DNA of 64,000 bases from Cinnamomum chago. Lineage: Eukaryota; Streptophyta; Magnoliopsida; Laurales; Lauraceae. Under the pieces are notes generated by a model. It saw only the letters and a list, made by a program, of their open reading frames with translations, did no database searches and had not been told where the DNA came from. The first letter of the stretch is position 1; every line of letters begins with the position of its first letter. Location of the stretch: NCBI GenBank assembly GCA_038049695.1, contig CP142453.1:1071501-1135500 (forward strand), in the 5' to 3' direction. Made by a program: the position numbers and the translations under genes. This document shows positions 34,854 to 48,210 of this stretch, one piece after another.

Positions 34854-35261
34854 AATGGATTTTCTTAGATATACAAATAGTATTTCTAAGAATTTGTGGT
34901 AAGATAAATTTATAAGGCTGAGGGCTCAAATAATCTCTTTTTCCATTTCTCCTTCGTTCACTTTGATATAAATAGAGACATTATTTTTTGGTCATTTTGT
35001 GAATTTTTGGATTAGCTTTTGCAAGTTCGTTCATATTTTTTTAACTAGTTTTGTTTCATCTAATTGAATTTTTATGAGTTTTGACACTTTCATTTCCAAA
35101 AAGTAGTTTAAAATGAAGTGACTATAGTAGATATTAAAAAATGATGATCAAATAACCTCCTAACACAAGTAAATATCCAAAAATTCTACCTTATATTATT
35201 TATTGGAATTTTGATTTTTATTTTATCATTAAAGTCATTTTCATCATGACTTCATATGTAT

Positions 35262-35640
35262 TTTTTTCTTATTGGTAACAAAGGAGTTTTATTAAAGAAG
35301 AGACATTTTCCATGGCCCCCTCATTGTTCTCACCCAAGATATAGCATTAAATGAGTCACTCTCTACAATAAAATAATGATGGAATGAAGTGTGATAAATG
35401 CATAGAACTTTCAATATTGCCATAACTTCAGCTTCATTAGTCTTTGATCCCTATATATTTAAAGAAGATATACAAAACTCCCCCCTTATGATTTCTTAGA
35501 ACACCTCCTATGTCGGCTAGCCTTGGTTTTCTTTTCATCGCTCCATCCACATTAAATTTTAAAACTCCACGTGGTGGAAAACACCAAGATAGAACATTTT
35601 TCTTCTTCATTGCACCTGTCTTCAAACAAGCACCTCAATT
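35262..35640 (-). mobile_element. LINE 3'-end fragment with RNase H-like sequence
   Basis: On the minus strand, 35625-35437 encodes WCFPPRGVLKFNVDGA, then GGVLRNHKGGVL, the start of the RNase H domain at the C-terminus of many plant L1-type LINEs. It continues on the minus strand to a terminal A-rich run near 35262 (CCAATAAGAAAAAAA). The 5' part is missing, as is usual for truncated LINE copies, and the reading frame is interrupted after the GG-VL block. Confidence 0.6.
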
Positions 35641-38290
35641 ATGCATGATATAGTCTATTTTAAGATTTGAAAATTCTTCTCTAGCTTAAGCCCACTTAGC
35701 AATCTTATAAGGGAGTAGCTAAATTTAAATCCTTCCAAGATGATTTTTTACTATTAAATATTCTGTCATTCGTTTGAACTCTCAGAGGCTCTGAACTCTA
35801 TTAAACCGTACACCATAGCTGTATTTTCTAAATTCAAATTGCTTAAAATCATAATATTAATGTAGTCATCATAACTAAAGTCTTATCTCCATCTTGTTGT
35901 TAGATTAATTATATTTATCGTACAATCAAGTAAGAAAAGAAAAGTCAAATACATATTTTATCTGTTATTAATTTAGAGTGACTGTTAATTTAGTTAGAGT
36001 AAAATTTACCTTAGTGGCCAAGGAAAAAAAAAAAGAAGGTTCATATAGAGTCATTTGAGATGATTGGATGTGAAAGACACGCTCCGCTATGATTTTTTTT
36101 TTACTCCTAGAGGTTGAGGTACTAGGAATGAGAATGGTGGCAAGCTTGTGAATTCATGTGGACATGGGGGTTATTTTATAAAACATTAGGGGTTATAATT
36201 TATAAGAAGTTTGTGGAGGAAAAATGAGATAAAATCTCAACGGAGATAATGCCGTGACCAGCAGCATATGTTTTGTGGTCGTAACGAAACGAAGCGAATT
36301 TGATGTGTGTCACTTGCTCCTCCACCACGTGTCTCATTTGCTGCTTCGGATATGCATGTCCACGAACTCCTAGAGAAGACAAAGAAAGGTTGGAAGGAAA
36401 CGAATCCTTTTCTTGCACATAGTCCGAAAGTCAGCAGTAATGTTAAAAGGGCCGCATAAAATGCACAGGAATTGAATGCACACATGAATTCATTCCATAT
36501 CTCCAAATGGTTAAAAATAAATATCAAGGTAACAACAAACATAATCTATCCCATTGTTTGAACAAATACTTTTTTTATATAAAAAAAAACAAGAAAAGGA
36601 TGGAAAATAACGATACCACTACCCTAATAATTCAAATATTTAGAAAGTCGAGTCCATCTATATATATATATATCATACTCCATTCCTCACCTGATATATC
36701 CATCACCCCTTAACTTTAATTTTAAAGATGGAGTTAATTTAAATACAAATTCCTATGTATTCAAGTTTTATTTATTCTAGGTACAATACAGGCCAGAACT
36801 ATCATTATCAGGATAATATAGCAAGAGATAACACTGGGATAAATTTGAAATTATGTTTTTATAGAGAAAATATTTTTCAAAAATAAAAATGAATTTTAAA
36901 TAACAGATGAAAATATTATGCAAGTAATATGAGCACAAAGAAAATAAAGGGGCCACAAGGGAGGCTTAATGAAAATCTAAAAATGAAAGAACTTAATCTT
37001 TTGGTCATCTTGGGATTAAACTCACCAAAAAATAATTGAGGCTCCTCAAAGGGGCCCACTTCATGGGCCTCCATTTAATCTCCTCCAATTTTCTCATTGT
37101 TTGGCCACAATGGACGGGTTGATCAATGCCAAATCAGTTTGGTAGGGACCCGGGCCCACTATCTATATGATATTTGATGCTTTATACGATTCACGGTTTT
37201 AAAAGGAATGCCTTACATGGGGTTAAGATCAGGCCACACTTATATGCCCAGGATCATGGCTTGCATGTTTTCTTGACTTATGCACCGCTGCATATGCAAT
37301 CCTTGAGTTTCTCCCACCCTCTCTAAAGGCATATGCTCCCCGGACCAAACGCCATTCTACAGAGCGACGGGCGTGAAAGCATGATACTCAAAAACCACTA
37401 GAAGGTAAAGTGAAAGTTCTCTTATTGAAACATTCGAAAACATGAAATCTATTTCCTTTTGCAAATGTGAAACTGCAGCAGAAGTCACCACCAATCACAG
37501 AAACACTTGCTTGGAGCTAACACAGTTAAGGTGTCAGTAATATATTTTCGCCTTTCTTTACATTCTCTTAGTCTTCTGCAGAGGAACAGAAGAATGCTGG
37601 CTAAATGAAGAAAGCTTGGGCGCGCCCAGTTCGCTTTTACCCCTACTTGATATCTGGCGCAATGTCGCCATCTTCGTCAATAATGCCTAGGTGCAACAAT
37701 TAAATCTCTCCTCCACACGCTTTCTGCTCCAGTTTGCTCCCGTGATAACCTTAAAGATTCCTCTACTGACCAGTGTGGGTGGCCTTGAAGAGAAGCCTCC
37801 CCCTTTACCTGTCAAATTTGTGTATCCATTGGATGAGTTCTGCAAGATTCTCTTTTAAACACATGAGCCATGATATTTTTAATTTTTCATCTTTCTGTTA
37901 TGATACAATAACAAGTCACCTTCTACCAATCTCCCTTCTGGCTCTATGGTTGCTTGATTAGAAGCACACAAAGGAGGTCAAGGGTTCAAGGATTGACACA
38001 CCCTCTTCATAAAAAAAACAAGTCACCTTCTGAAGAATTTCATGACTGCAGTTATCTTCTTTTGAAGGCCGCCACACTGGCTGGCATGGCTGATTTCTGA
38101 CGGGTTTGAGCCCTGGTACTCCTTATGGAAGTGGCTATCCATCCCCACCAAGCTATGCTTGTGGGAACCATCACTGTAGTAATTTGTTCACTTGAATTGG
38201 TATTTGACCATTCAATTTTGGTTTCAGACAATCTCAAAACTGACTTCTTCCTGTTTCTAGTATCTTGAATCTTATGTAGCTATTTTTCAA
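35641..38290. other. Intergenic region, no gene seen
   Basis: AT-rich, with a (TA)n run at about 36659-36673. Short frames near 36237-36542 and 38052-38237 have no recognisable domain. 37930-38010 has a GGGTTCAA box and A-rich tail that might be a SINE scrap. Confidence 0.45.
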
Positions 38291-38293
38291 TTT

Positions 38294-40879
38294 TCACTCA
38301 TTCACCAAAAGAATAGTAGTGTCAGGCACATAACCGACACCACTAATCTGTTGTGTCAACTGGTCCAATACAGTGTATATCAAATCAGCCTGGCGATGCA
38401 ACCGGTCTCTCACAGTAAACACATGGACCTGATTCTTCACTTCAACCCAGCTATGTCCCGGTTCCTTCACCACTCCACTGCAATTCATTCCCTTCCTCAC
38501 CTTCTCCACATCTGCCCACATGCCCTTAGCAGCAAAAATATTAGACAAAAGAACATATGATCCACTATCGCCTGGATCAGTTTTTATTGCCATTTCAGCT
38601 GCATATTTCCCCAACTCAACATCACCAACAATTTGGCAAGAACTTAGCAAGCTTCTCCACACAATTGCAGCTGGTTCAATTGGCATCCGCTGTATAAACT
38701 CCTTTGCTTCTTGCAGTTTCCCAAACCGACCCAATAGAGCAACTATGCAGGCGTAATGCTCTGTACCCGGTTCAATGCCATAATCATACTTCATTGAATT
38801 GAAGTGGTATAGTCCTTGTTCAACAAGCCCCACATGGCTACAGGCAGAGAGCACACCAACAAACGTGACATAGTTGGGTTCTATTTCCTCTTTTTCCATC
38901 CACTCAAAGATTCTAAGAGCTTCTTCAGCATGCCCATGCTGCGCATATCTTGAGATCATGGAGTTCCAGCACACAACATCCCTTCCATGCATTGTGTCAA
39001 ACAGTCTTCGAGCCTCATCAATGCTTCCACACTTCGCATACATATCTATAAGTGCATTTGAAACATAAGGATCTGAGTCAAGACACCTTTTTATAATCTG
39101 ATCATGGAACTGCAGACCATGGGATAGACTTGCAAGATTACTAGCCGATGCAACCAGTGCAACAAAAGTAAATTCATTGGGTTTTATTCTTGTAGGCAGC
39201 ATTTCTAGGAAGAGCTTGAGGGCATCTTCACATTGGCTATTTAGGGTGTACCCAAAAATTATAGCATTCCATACAACTACATCTCTCTCCGCCATCTCCT
39301 CAAATACTACCCTCGCATCATTGACACATGAACACTTTGAATAAACATCGACTAGAGCACTACCAGCATAAAGATCCAAGGCAACTCCAACTTTGATGAT
39401 GAGACCATGTATCTGCTTGCTCAAATCCATGGCCGATAGTGTTGTTGACAGCCCAAGAAGGCTAATGAAAGTCAAAGGGCTAGGAGGCAATGATCTGAAC
39501 CTCATCCTACTGAATAGGTTCAATGCTTCTAAGAGCTCACCATTACTTGCATATCCTTCTATCATGGCATTGTAAGACACTACATTGTGTTCAACCACAG
39601 CATCAAAAGCAGTTCTTGCCTCCGCCAAAGAATCACATTTGGCATACATGTCAATTAGACCATTCTTCACAAACTCATCGCATGCCAGATTGGTTTTTAT
39701 AGTGTAAGAATGCACCTGTTTTCCCTTTTCTAATGCCCCTAAAGAGCCACATGAAGTCAGAATAGTTGTACAAGTAAACCCATCTGGGCACCACCCAAGT
39801 CGGCTCATTTCTGAAAACAGCTCCATCGCATCAGAATCATATGCATTTTGCATGTACCCAGCAATCATCGTCGTCCAAGATACAGTGTTCTTAATAACCA
39901 TGTTATCAAAAACTTTACGTGCATATCTGACTCTATGACACTTTGAATATAAATCTATAAGCACATTATTAACTGAGACATCCATGTCCACTCCATTTCT
40001 CAATACATAACCATGAATTTGCTTACCACCTTCAAGATACTGTAGCATTGAACAAGCACTCGTCACGCTCGAAAGAACATACCTATCAGGTAGAGTACCA
40101 GTCTGCCTCATTTGATTAAACAGCTGCAAGGAAACTTCACTTCTTCCAGCTTGTGAATAACAGGTAATAATGGTGGTCCATGTAACGGCATTTCTCACGG
40201 GCAGTACATCAAAAACCATCCTCGCTCCCTCAATGTCTCCATTCTTTGAATAGAAGTCGATTAAAGCGGTCCCTACATAGACATCTGAACTAGAACCCGC
40301 CTTGATAGAAAAATCATGAACTTGGGTAGCACAATCAACAGCCCTTAATTGCGTGCATGCGCGAAGAACACTAGCTAAAATGAACTCATTTGGGCTATCA
40401 ATAAAAGAGCTCCGAAAGCGAGAGAAGAGAATCAATGCTTCGCCCCCATGACCATGTTGCGTATACATTGAAATGATAGAAGACCAAGTGATCATATTTC
40501 TTTGAGGCATTACATCGAACAGTTTCCGTGCATTGTGAATAGAGCAAGTTTTCGAATACCCATGGATAAGAAGGTTGTTTAGGAAAGTGTCTGACTGAAA
40601 TCCGGATGCAATGGCCTGTGCATGGATTTTCTTGTAATCGAGATGGGCATTGTTTGAAATGCGGGATTGCAAGAGATGGGCTAATTCCCTGCTTTTAGAG
40701 CGGAGTTCTTCGATTGGGGAATTTTGGTTTTGTGATGAAGATATGGAGGGGGAGACCAAGGTTGAAAGAGTGGGGGTTAGTTTTTCAGAAATGATGGTGT
40801 GATTTTCTCTGTGAAATCTAAGGAAAAGGCTAAGTGGAATTTGATTTCGCATCCTATTGCAAGCGGCTCTGCATTTCAA
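38294..40879 (-). CDS. Pentatricopeptide repeat protein, PLS class with E-type C-terminus (At4g39530-like)
   Basis: An intronless 861-residue frame. From about residue 80 to the C-terminal E region it is a continuous array of PPR units, with hallmarks such as NALIDMYAKCGSIDEARRLFD, VVCWNSMISRYAQHG and PNYVTFVGVLSACSHVGLVEQG. The C-terminus (EPAAIVWRSLLSSCQ ... GHSWVEVKNQVHVF ... GYVPDTTIL) is an E/E+ domain; no DYW deaminase follows. The whole length resembles Arabidopsis At4g39530 as I recall it. Such proteins bind organellar RNA base by base and usually recruit a DYW partner for C-to-U editing. A basic N-terminus (MKCRAACNRMRNQIPLSLFL) suggests import into mitochondria or plastids; the Met at residue 10 is an alternative start. 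Confidence 0.92.
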   Translation of the reverse strand: MKCRAACNRMRNQIPLSLFLRFHRENHTIISEKLTPTLSTLVSPSISSSQNQNSPIEELRSKSRELAHLLQSRISNNAHLDYKKIHAQAIASGFQSDTFLNNLLIHGYSKTCSIHNARKLFDVMPQRNMITWSSIISMYTQHGHGGEALILFSRFRSSFIDSPNEFILASVLRACTQLRAVDCATQVHDFSIKAGSSSDVYVGTALIDFYSKNGDIEGARMVFDVLPVRNAVTWTTIITCYSQAGRSEVSLQLFNQMRQTGTLPDRYVLSSVTSACSMLQYLEGGKQIHGYVLRNGVDMDVSVNNVLIDLYSKCHRVRYARKVFDNMVIKNTVSWTTMIAGYMQNAYDSDAMELFSEMSRLGWCPDGFTCTTILTSCGSLGALEKGKQVHSYTIKTNLACDEFVKNGLIDMYAKCDSLAEARTAFDAVVEHNVVSYNAMIEGYASNGELLEALNLFSRMRFRSLPPSPLTFISLLGLSTTLSAMDLSKQIHGLIIKVGVALDLYAGSALVDVYSKCSCVNDARVVFEEMAERDVVVWNAIIFGYTLNSQCEDALKLFLEMLPTRIKPNEFTFVALVASASNLASLSHGLQFHDQIIKRCLDSDPYVSNALIDMYAKCGSIDEARRLFDTMHGRDVVCWNSMISRYAQHGHAEEALRIFEWMEKEEIEPNYVTFVGVLSACSHVGLVEQGLYHFNSMKYDYGIEPGTEHYACIVALLGRFGKLQEAKEFIQRMPIEPAAIVWRSLLSSCQIVGDVELGKYAAEMAIKTDPGDSGSYVLLSNIFAAKGMWADVEKVRKGMNCSGVVKEPGHSWVEVKNQVHVFTVRDRLHRQADLIYTVLDQLTQQISGVGYVPDTTILLVNE

Positions 40880-43767
40880 ACTATGAACATAGCAGTTACT
40901 TTTGGCGGGAGCAATTTAAAAGACGACCAGATACACGTGGCATGTTAGTGGGGACCACTGGCCCCACTGACTGATGAAGTGAGCGATCACTGAATAAGTT
41001 CTGACTTGTGAATTGTGATGATCAGTTTGGCTGTTGCCCTTCTTCTTCTTTTTTTTTTTTTCCGTGGTGAAGACTAAAGTAAGGTAGAGAAAGATCAATT
41101 AGGTGATTAGTTGGTGTACGCCTTTAATTCAGACGATCTTTCCTTTTGTGGATGAGTGTAGGTAAATTAGGTTGAAGGTAGAGACCAATGGGCAATGCCG
41201 AATGGGGCGATTCTTTAGCGGACGCCTTTAATTCAAAAGATCTCCCCATTTAGTAGACATGTGCGGATCAAAATTCTCACATTGGTCACAGACAATACAG
41301 GACCCTATGGTAGGTGGGGAAAAAAACACACCATACCAGTAAGCTTGTGGTTGGGTATTAGTTGCTCAAGCTGCGGGACAGCTGGGTCTTAACTAAGGCC
41401 CATTTCGTCTAATTCTAACTTGCTTCTAAATTCAGCTTACAGGTTTTATGCGTTGCTCAAGGCCAAGGGGTGTTCATGGGCCAGCCCCATATTGAGCTAG
41501 ACCCAGGCTTAATTTTTCATCTAACAGCCAAACACGCCAGACCTTGACCATCATATGCTTGAGACCTGGCCCAGGGTTATATGGGATTCTTTGGAGGAAG
41601 CCGTGCTTGATAATTGGGTAGGTACTGTAGGACTCATTGGTGTTCATGGCCCGGGCTGGGCCGCTGGGCTCGTCCAAGCTAGGTTTCTTGTCCATTGTGT
41701 AAGCCCATGTTCAACACATTAGCCCAGTCAATTTGGAAAAGAGTTAACAGTTGAGGAAATGGTTCTAGTTCAAAATTTATACTGCATACAGAATTCCCCA
41801 CCCCCTTTGCAAACCCATTTGAATGATGGCCTCTTTTTGGAACACTTGGGCCCATCTCCTTTATGATTCATTTTGCTTTCCATGATTGTTGCTGTAGGTA
41901 GCCCAGTAGCTCATGAAACTCGTGACCCATCTCTTACCCTCTTTGTGACAAAAAAATAAAAATAAAAAATTATATATATATATATATATATATATCTCTT
42001 AAGGCATGTTTGTGGCCACATTGATCTCACCAAATAGAAGAAGAATCTGTCTATTAATATTTAGAGGACATTGCAAGGCACCATATAAGACCAACAAATG
42101 GAATGTTAAATAGAAATCCATCCCTTCATCTACTTAGCAATGTCTAATCAGTCTGATCTTTGACAGATAAGTTGACTTTAAGAAGACCCTCTTGTTAAAA
42201 AATGCAACATTATCAAAATTTTCATTCGGCTCTATTCATAGACAGGTCTAAGAAGGCGGATTAAGTTGAATTATTGAACAATTAGGTTTCGACATCTTTC
42301 ACTTACTGCTAATGTTCCCATGACAATGTGATATATTTCTAAGATTGGCAATAATAATTTACAAGAAAAATGAACCTTTTTTTTTATGCATAAATGGAAT
42401 TGCATACTGGCCCATACCTCTTGGCACCTAATCATTTGCATACTGGCCCATGCATCTACTTCTCATTTTTATTTGGTGGTTTATCCAACTCATCACACAC
42501 CAAAGATAGTTGGCAAAATTTATTTGGCAGGTTTACATTAATTTAAATTGGTAGGACAACCCCAGCTTAATCACCAACAAATTCATATTATAAACTTAAT
42601 ATAATTGGTTGGTATGTTTGTCATTTTATCTAGAAGACCTTCCAGGGCCCCCAAATTGTCTAAATTAGACAAAATACTGGCCTTCTCCTATGATCTATTA
42701 TAGTTCTTTAACTTTAATTAGGTGAGGTGTTGATACTAACTTCAACTGCTACAAGATGCAATGCAATCAACATTACCCCATTGGGCTTTGCTTTTGAAAA
42801 GTCGGGGATTACATTTACAGCACATGCTCATGTGTATCTTGATTTTTCAAAGGCCTTTCCATTCACATCTCTTGTGGGTACTCTAGTTGCGATATTAAAG
42901 TTAGGGTTGGTCAAAAGCTCATTAGTTGGTTACTTTTATTACAATGCCATATCTACCAAACTCTGAAAACTGCATACTTCAATGCAACAATTGTCTCCTA
43001 TCCAAGAAATGCCTTGCATGATGATTGATTGCTGAAAGGAAATCCGCCCCATGTGCTCTGATGACAGGCATGAACAACTAACAGCTAATTTCCAAAAGGG
43101 GTCACACCAATCTCTCTTTCAATCACAGGGCCACAACTAAGAAAAATTCTAAGAGTACGATTCAAGCAATGTATTCAGCTGGGAGAGATTTCCATCAAGA
43201 TTTACCTTCCGTGGGTGGATATGTTTCAGCACTCTTCATGGTAATGGTGCCAAAGGTGTGTGTGCCCACTTGCTTCCTTTTGTTCTAATTAATCCTCCTT
43301 TTTGTAAAGATATGGTAGAAAAGCATATAGGGATGATATGATGGAATCTAGTTCTTTTTATCTCACATGAGGTTAACACATGATAATAGCTAGCCTAGTT
43401 GGAGAACACCACTAGATGGATATTTGGCTCAATGGGAGCCAATGAAAGGGTTAAAGCTTCCATAGTCAGTCCTGCCGTATACGCAGGTCCTGGAAAGTAA
43501 TGACCTCCATTTGTCCCCTTCCTCATGACCCATTAGATGAGATGGAAAGTTCTCTGAATCCACCCATGTCATGTTACAACCGAAAAGGAGCCAAGGAGTA
43601 GGCCAAATTAGCAATGATTCTTTTGATTAAAGATTGTAGATCACTTTAAGAAGAAGATAAGTTTTGAATCAGATCGAATCTTCTGCCGCTTTAGCGGCAA
43701 ATTGTTTTTATTACCTTAGAAGAGTACAGTTTGTGAGGTCCATTGGTCCTTTACATACTAGGGATCT
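40880..43767. other. Intergenic region, no gene seen
   Basis: Includes a GGGCC/GGGCT-rich block at 41460-41700 that may be a worn hAT derivative without clear ends, and a (TA)n microsatellite at 41970-41995. The 79-residue frame at 42727-42966 has no recognisable domain. Confidence 0.5.
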
Positions 43768-43780
43768 TCCAGTCCTAGCT

Positions 43781-43958
43781 TTTTTTCTTTTTTTTTTGCT
43801 ATCGGAGGGTTCCCAACCCTTTGGGCTGAACTAATCCCTCCGGGCCCAGAGGGAAGCCGGGTAAATCCCCTGTAGCCCTAGTGTGATAGCGGAGTTTCGA
43901 ACCCACAACCTCCGGGAGCAAACCGTGGTCCTAGGCCAACTAAGCTACCCCTTGGGGC
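43781..43958 (-). mobile_element. tRNA-derived SINE with 13-bp target duplication
   Basis: On the minus strand it begins GCCCCAAGGGGTAGCTTAGTTGG, a tRNA-like head cut here by the duplication boundary, with A box TAGCTTAGTTGG. The B box GGTTCGAAACTCC follows about 40 bases later, then an unrelated body and a mixed A/G-rich tail at the left end. It is flanked by perfect 13-bp repeats TCCAGTCCTAGCT (43768-43780 and 43959-43971). The intact duplication and promoter boxes suggest a fairly recent insertion. Confidence 0.88.
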
Positions 43959-43971
43959 TCCAGTCCTAGCT

Positions 43972-46235
43972 CATCATCATGGAATATAGTGTCTTAGAAT
44001 TCATGTTGTCATGAAAATTTTATGACAACCATTAACCTGAACAACCATCCTCCTTCATCCGGAATTGAGACCAATAGTATATTGGCAAAGTTCTTCAAGT
44101 GCTAGCTAACTTTTAAGTGAAAAAAAAAAAAAAATCAAATCCCATGGGTGTTGATAATAGTTTATTTAGGGCTATGAAAAGGACAGTTAAAATAGAGAAC
44201 TTTGCCTTTCTTGTGTTCAAAATTCATTTTGATGGTCATCAAGAACCAATGGATCTGATATTTTAGATTTGACTAAAGTTCTAAGGCTCACTATATTTGG
44301 TTGGACTAATAAAACCCACGAACTCTTCAGCTGCTCTATTTTGAAAAAAAACCAGCAGAAAGCTTCTTATTGATCAGATCCAGATCCTTAGATCCAAGGA
44401 GTCAATGTCATCATGGACTGATCAAGCATCCCTGTTTTCCTGCAAACAATCCCTTGTGCTTGTCAGTTTCTTACTTGGCTACATCACCCACAAAAAAATT
44501 AATGATGGTTCACTTAATTGCACACCCTTGGATAGAATGATTTTGCTTTTTCCTACATTTCTTCAACATTCCTTTTTGCTTTATGATGTTCTTCTTCCCT
44601 TTGGTGGGATGGAGACTTCTGTCAGCATACCATTATCAAATTTCGGAAATCAATGCCAGAGTATAAAAACTCATGATTACTGCAATTATAACATGACGAA
44701 GCTGGGTGCTTCACTTTAGCACCTAAAATGATGATCCAAAGCCTCTGTTTGCCATCACATAACTTGTGCATTATGGATCGAGTCCAATGGGTCACCAATG
44801 TGACTGTATTATGGACAGAAAACTAGAGTTTTTGCTGGGTGGATGGGAACCTATTGACAGTTTGATTTGTTCTTACTTTTGATAAGCACATAAGCAAAGT
44901 GTGGCAGGTGGCCCACTAACTGAAAGGTTTATCACTGTAAGGAAAATGTTCTCCTGCGAGCGGATTGCATATGCAATCAAGCTTTTATGGGTTTACTTGG
45001 GTCCACCTTTTAATCAAAACAACCCCTCTAATACTCTGGCTGAACTTTACACTCATTGAACCTTCATTACTCATCATTGGATGGAATACAAAATAATTTA
45101 AGTTAAGACGCCACTAGTCTTTAGGGTTAATCAAAGACTAGGATAATTTGGTGGGGCTAAGTTTTTTGCTCCCCCTCGTTCATAAGGAGACTTTTCAATG
45201 TTCCTTTCTCTCATTGATAAACATGCATCCAAGCAGTACTCGTGAATTGGACTGCATATTTGTAATATACAATTGACTTGGAGGAAAACATTCTCTAATG
45301 ATTATGTAGATAAGTATGTGTCTTATTAAGAACTTGTTTTTTTTTATTATAATAAAATAGGAATTAAATACATAAAAATTCTATGTTAAAAGATTATTAA
45401 AACAAGTGAGTGTAAAAAATATAAGACGTTGACTTTCCAAAATGTTAAATAATTACCAAGTGAAAGCAAGGTATTTATTTATCATCGTCCACTTATTCAA
45501 TTTCCATTCAAGATGAGGTTATTTGATGGTCGTTATTGAATATTTACCTTTTCTTTTCGGTTATGTAGCGCCACTTGTTACGTGGTAATACTTTAAATTT
45601 GAAGAAGGTTATCTAGAGAGGGATCAATCTCCTCCAAACATTTGTGTGAAAGAAAGGTGTCAACACCACTCAATGCAGCATGAAAGCCAGGCTCTGCTCA
45701 TGCAGCATTCCAGGCATTACAAATAGCCTCAAACCAAGTTGAGGGGAGGTACTGGCACTGGTGTGCATGGTGGTACAAGGGGCAGGGCCCACCTACTGCT
45801 GCCAGAATCTCATAATGCTATTGGTTGACAGTTGTGTTTGGTTGTATTCGTAATGGGAGTGGAATGCTGAGAAGGATAATAAGTAGAGAAGGAGTGGGGA
45901 AAACAGCAGGCCAGGTGGGGCCCAGCATACAGAACGGTGGTGATATGGACTTATCCATGGACTTATGTATCACATGTTGATGTAGGCAAAAAGAAACAGG
46001 TCTCCAGCCAGCACTAGCAGAGGCTGCACAATCACCAATCACGGGCAGGGCAGGGCAGGGGCAGGGCAGGAGACTCCTCGCCTTTTAGTCTTTTATCGAC
46101 GCGTTCTGTCGTTTTTACTCGCTTTATTTATATATATATATATCTATCCCAGCAATCTTCAGAGCTCAAGCCGGCTCAGCTTACCAGCTCATTTTGGCTG
46201 GCCTGTTTCATTGTATGCAGTGGTACTGTTTGCAA

Positions 46236-46290
<55 letters not shown>

Positions 46291-47735
46291 TTGTGGATCA
46301 AATCTGCTGTATGATTTAATCATGCAGAGGATCTCTTGAAATGAAATGTATGTATAATTGAGCATGGCCTAGCTAGTCCCTAGTGCTAGTGTTTGACATG
46401 CCTTTTTAATTTTTAATTTTTAATTTTTAATTTTTATGGATTGATCATGGGCGAAGGATAGGACTCTGAACGTGATCAGGAAATGTATTCTTAAAAAAAA
46501 AAAGATTTATTATTATTTTTTTTTTTATGGATTGATCTTGATTTGTCATTGTAAGATTGAAGCGCATTGCCACTCTAATATTGTGTATTTGAGATTTTAC
46601 CAATGATCAACTACAAAGGGAATTGACGGGTTCCTCTTCATAAGAAAAAATAAATAAATTATAGTGGAGCTGACTTGTTGAAGATTTGAACTATTCAAAA
46701 TAAATGCACTCTTAGTTTATGAATTATCCTCAAATTTTACCCTAATAGAAATTGGTCCCACTAATGTGATTCATGAATACCATTAGATTGTGTAAATCAC
46801 AATTTTAATGAGACTATAAATCTTTTAATTTTTAAGACCAACATCTATTAAAGTAAAATTTCGATATATCTCATACCGTAATTCTTTTCTAGAATTTAAG
46901 AAATTCATGTCTTAAGGGAAACATGAGATTTGCAAATACTAGGGAACATGATATTTTTAAAACCCCAACATCTAGAATTTCCATGAGGAATTGTAATAAA
47001 AAAAAACAGACTATATATTGAGCATTGGATTTTCAATTGGTGAGAGTTTAAAGTACGTGGCAAGTCAAACCCTATCCCGAGTCAGCAGGGGCCCACATGT
47101 AGAAGTTGTCATTGCCTCTTGCTCAAAAGTGAGAACCAATCAAGTGGTAGACCCACCGTCCATAATCTAGTGGCAAAACACGTCTCATTATACAATCTTC
47201 ACCATTGGAAATTGAACTCGAATTGAGTGTGCTTGCATATGAAGCAACTTGAGAAAACGATCATTATGTTGTTGAATTATTATACACCAGGCCATAATTT
47301 AGACTTTCTCCAATAGTTTTTGGTTGCTTCAAGTTCAAGCCTAAGCAGAATGTAGAGGGTCCCTCTAATTATTCTGTGAATTAACCGAGGCTGTAAAACT
47401 CTTCAAAATGATTTGCTACTGGGCTGAGTCAAACCTGTCCTTGTAGAGGGCGAGTCAAAATTTTGGTAACTCATAAGGCTAAAAATGACAATAACTCACT
47501 TAACTGGTCCCAGTTTTCAAATGATGTTAACTCGGCCTAGTCACACAAATCAGGCCTGTTTTGTACAATTTTAGGTCTCAAAAAAAACCGACAAGAATCA
47601 TCTAAATCATGATTCAGTCATGCATAACCCTGGCTGAATGGTTTTTGAGTCAACCTTTTATGTGTATCAGTTCATTGTTGGTTCCTATTTTGATGCATTT
47701 TTATATTTTTATAGATTCATATATTTTTTTTATAT
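43972..47735. other. Intergenic region with simple repeats, no gene seen
   Basis: Holds a GGGCA minisatellite at 46043-46070, a 51-bp (TA)n run at 46238-46288 and a (TTTTTAA)n run at 46405-46437. The 104-residue frame at 44405-44719 has no recognisable domain. Confidence 0.5.
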
Positions 47736-47739
47736 TCTT

Positions 47740-48120
47740 AACTCCACTGATGTGAAAGTTAAGAATTCAAATGAGGCGGAAGCTTTGGATATTTTGGAGG
47801 CTCTTCAGATTTATTCTCAATAACTTGATAAATAGTTTGATTGTGGAAAGTGATTCTTTCAATGGTCATCTTATAGGTGAATTCGAAATGGGATCCTTAA
47901 AAGGTGCATTTTCTTCTCATAGAAATTAAGCATTTATTTTCAAAATGTTAGGCATTGTTCAGCATGTTGGTAGGTCTACTAATGAGAGACGGCGGATGCT
48001 CTTGCCAAGAAAGGGGTGAATCCTCTTTTATTCTGCCTTTACTTATAGTTTTGTTGGCGTTTGATATTTTGCTCTTATTCGAGCGCTCTTTTGCTGTCTT
48101 TGGTTGGTAGTGTTGGCCAG
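47740..48120 (+). mobile_element. Worn LINE RNase H fragment
   Basis: NSNEAEALDILEALQIYSQ (plus strand, about 47764-47820) followed in another frame by VESDSFNG is the mid-part of the same LINE RNase H domain seen at 51190-51804. Stops and frame changes are frequent. No ends were defined. Confidence 0.5.
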
Positions 48121-48210
48121 GACACTTATGAAATTGTGATACATTCCATCCAAGGTGCATGTGTCCTGAACCTAACAGTGAGGTAATCGACACTAATGAC
48201 ATATATGGTT

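Noticed and set aside
41463-41700. GGGCC-rich block with GTGTTCATGGGCC words, possible hAT element
   Set aside because: No TAGGG-type ends and no 8-bp duplication could be found.
42727-42966. 79-residue frame with hydrophobic C-terminal half
   Set aside because: No family features, no introns or promoter context, and composition expected of random AT-rich DNA.
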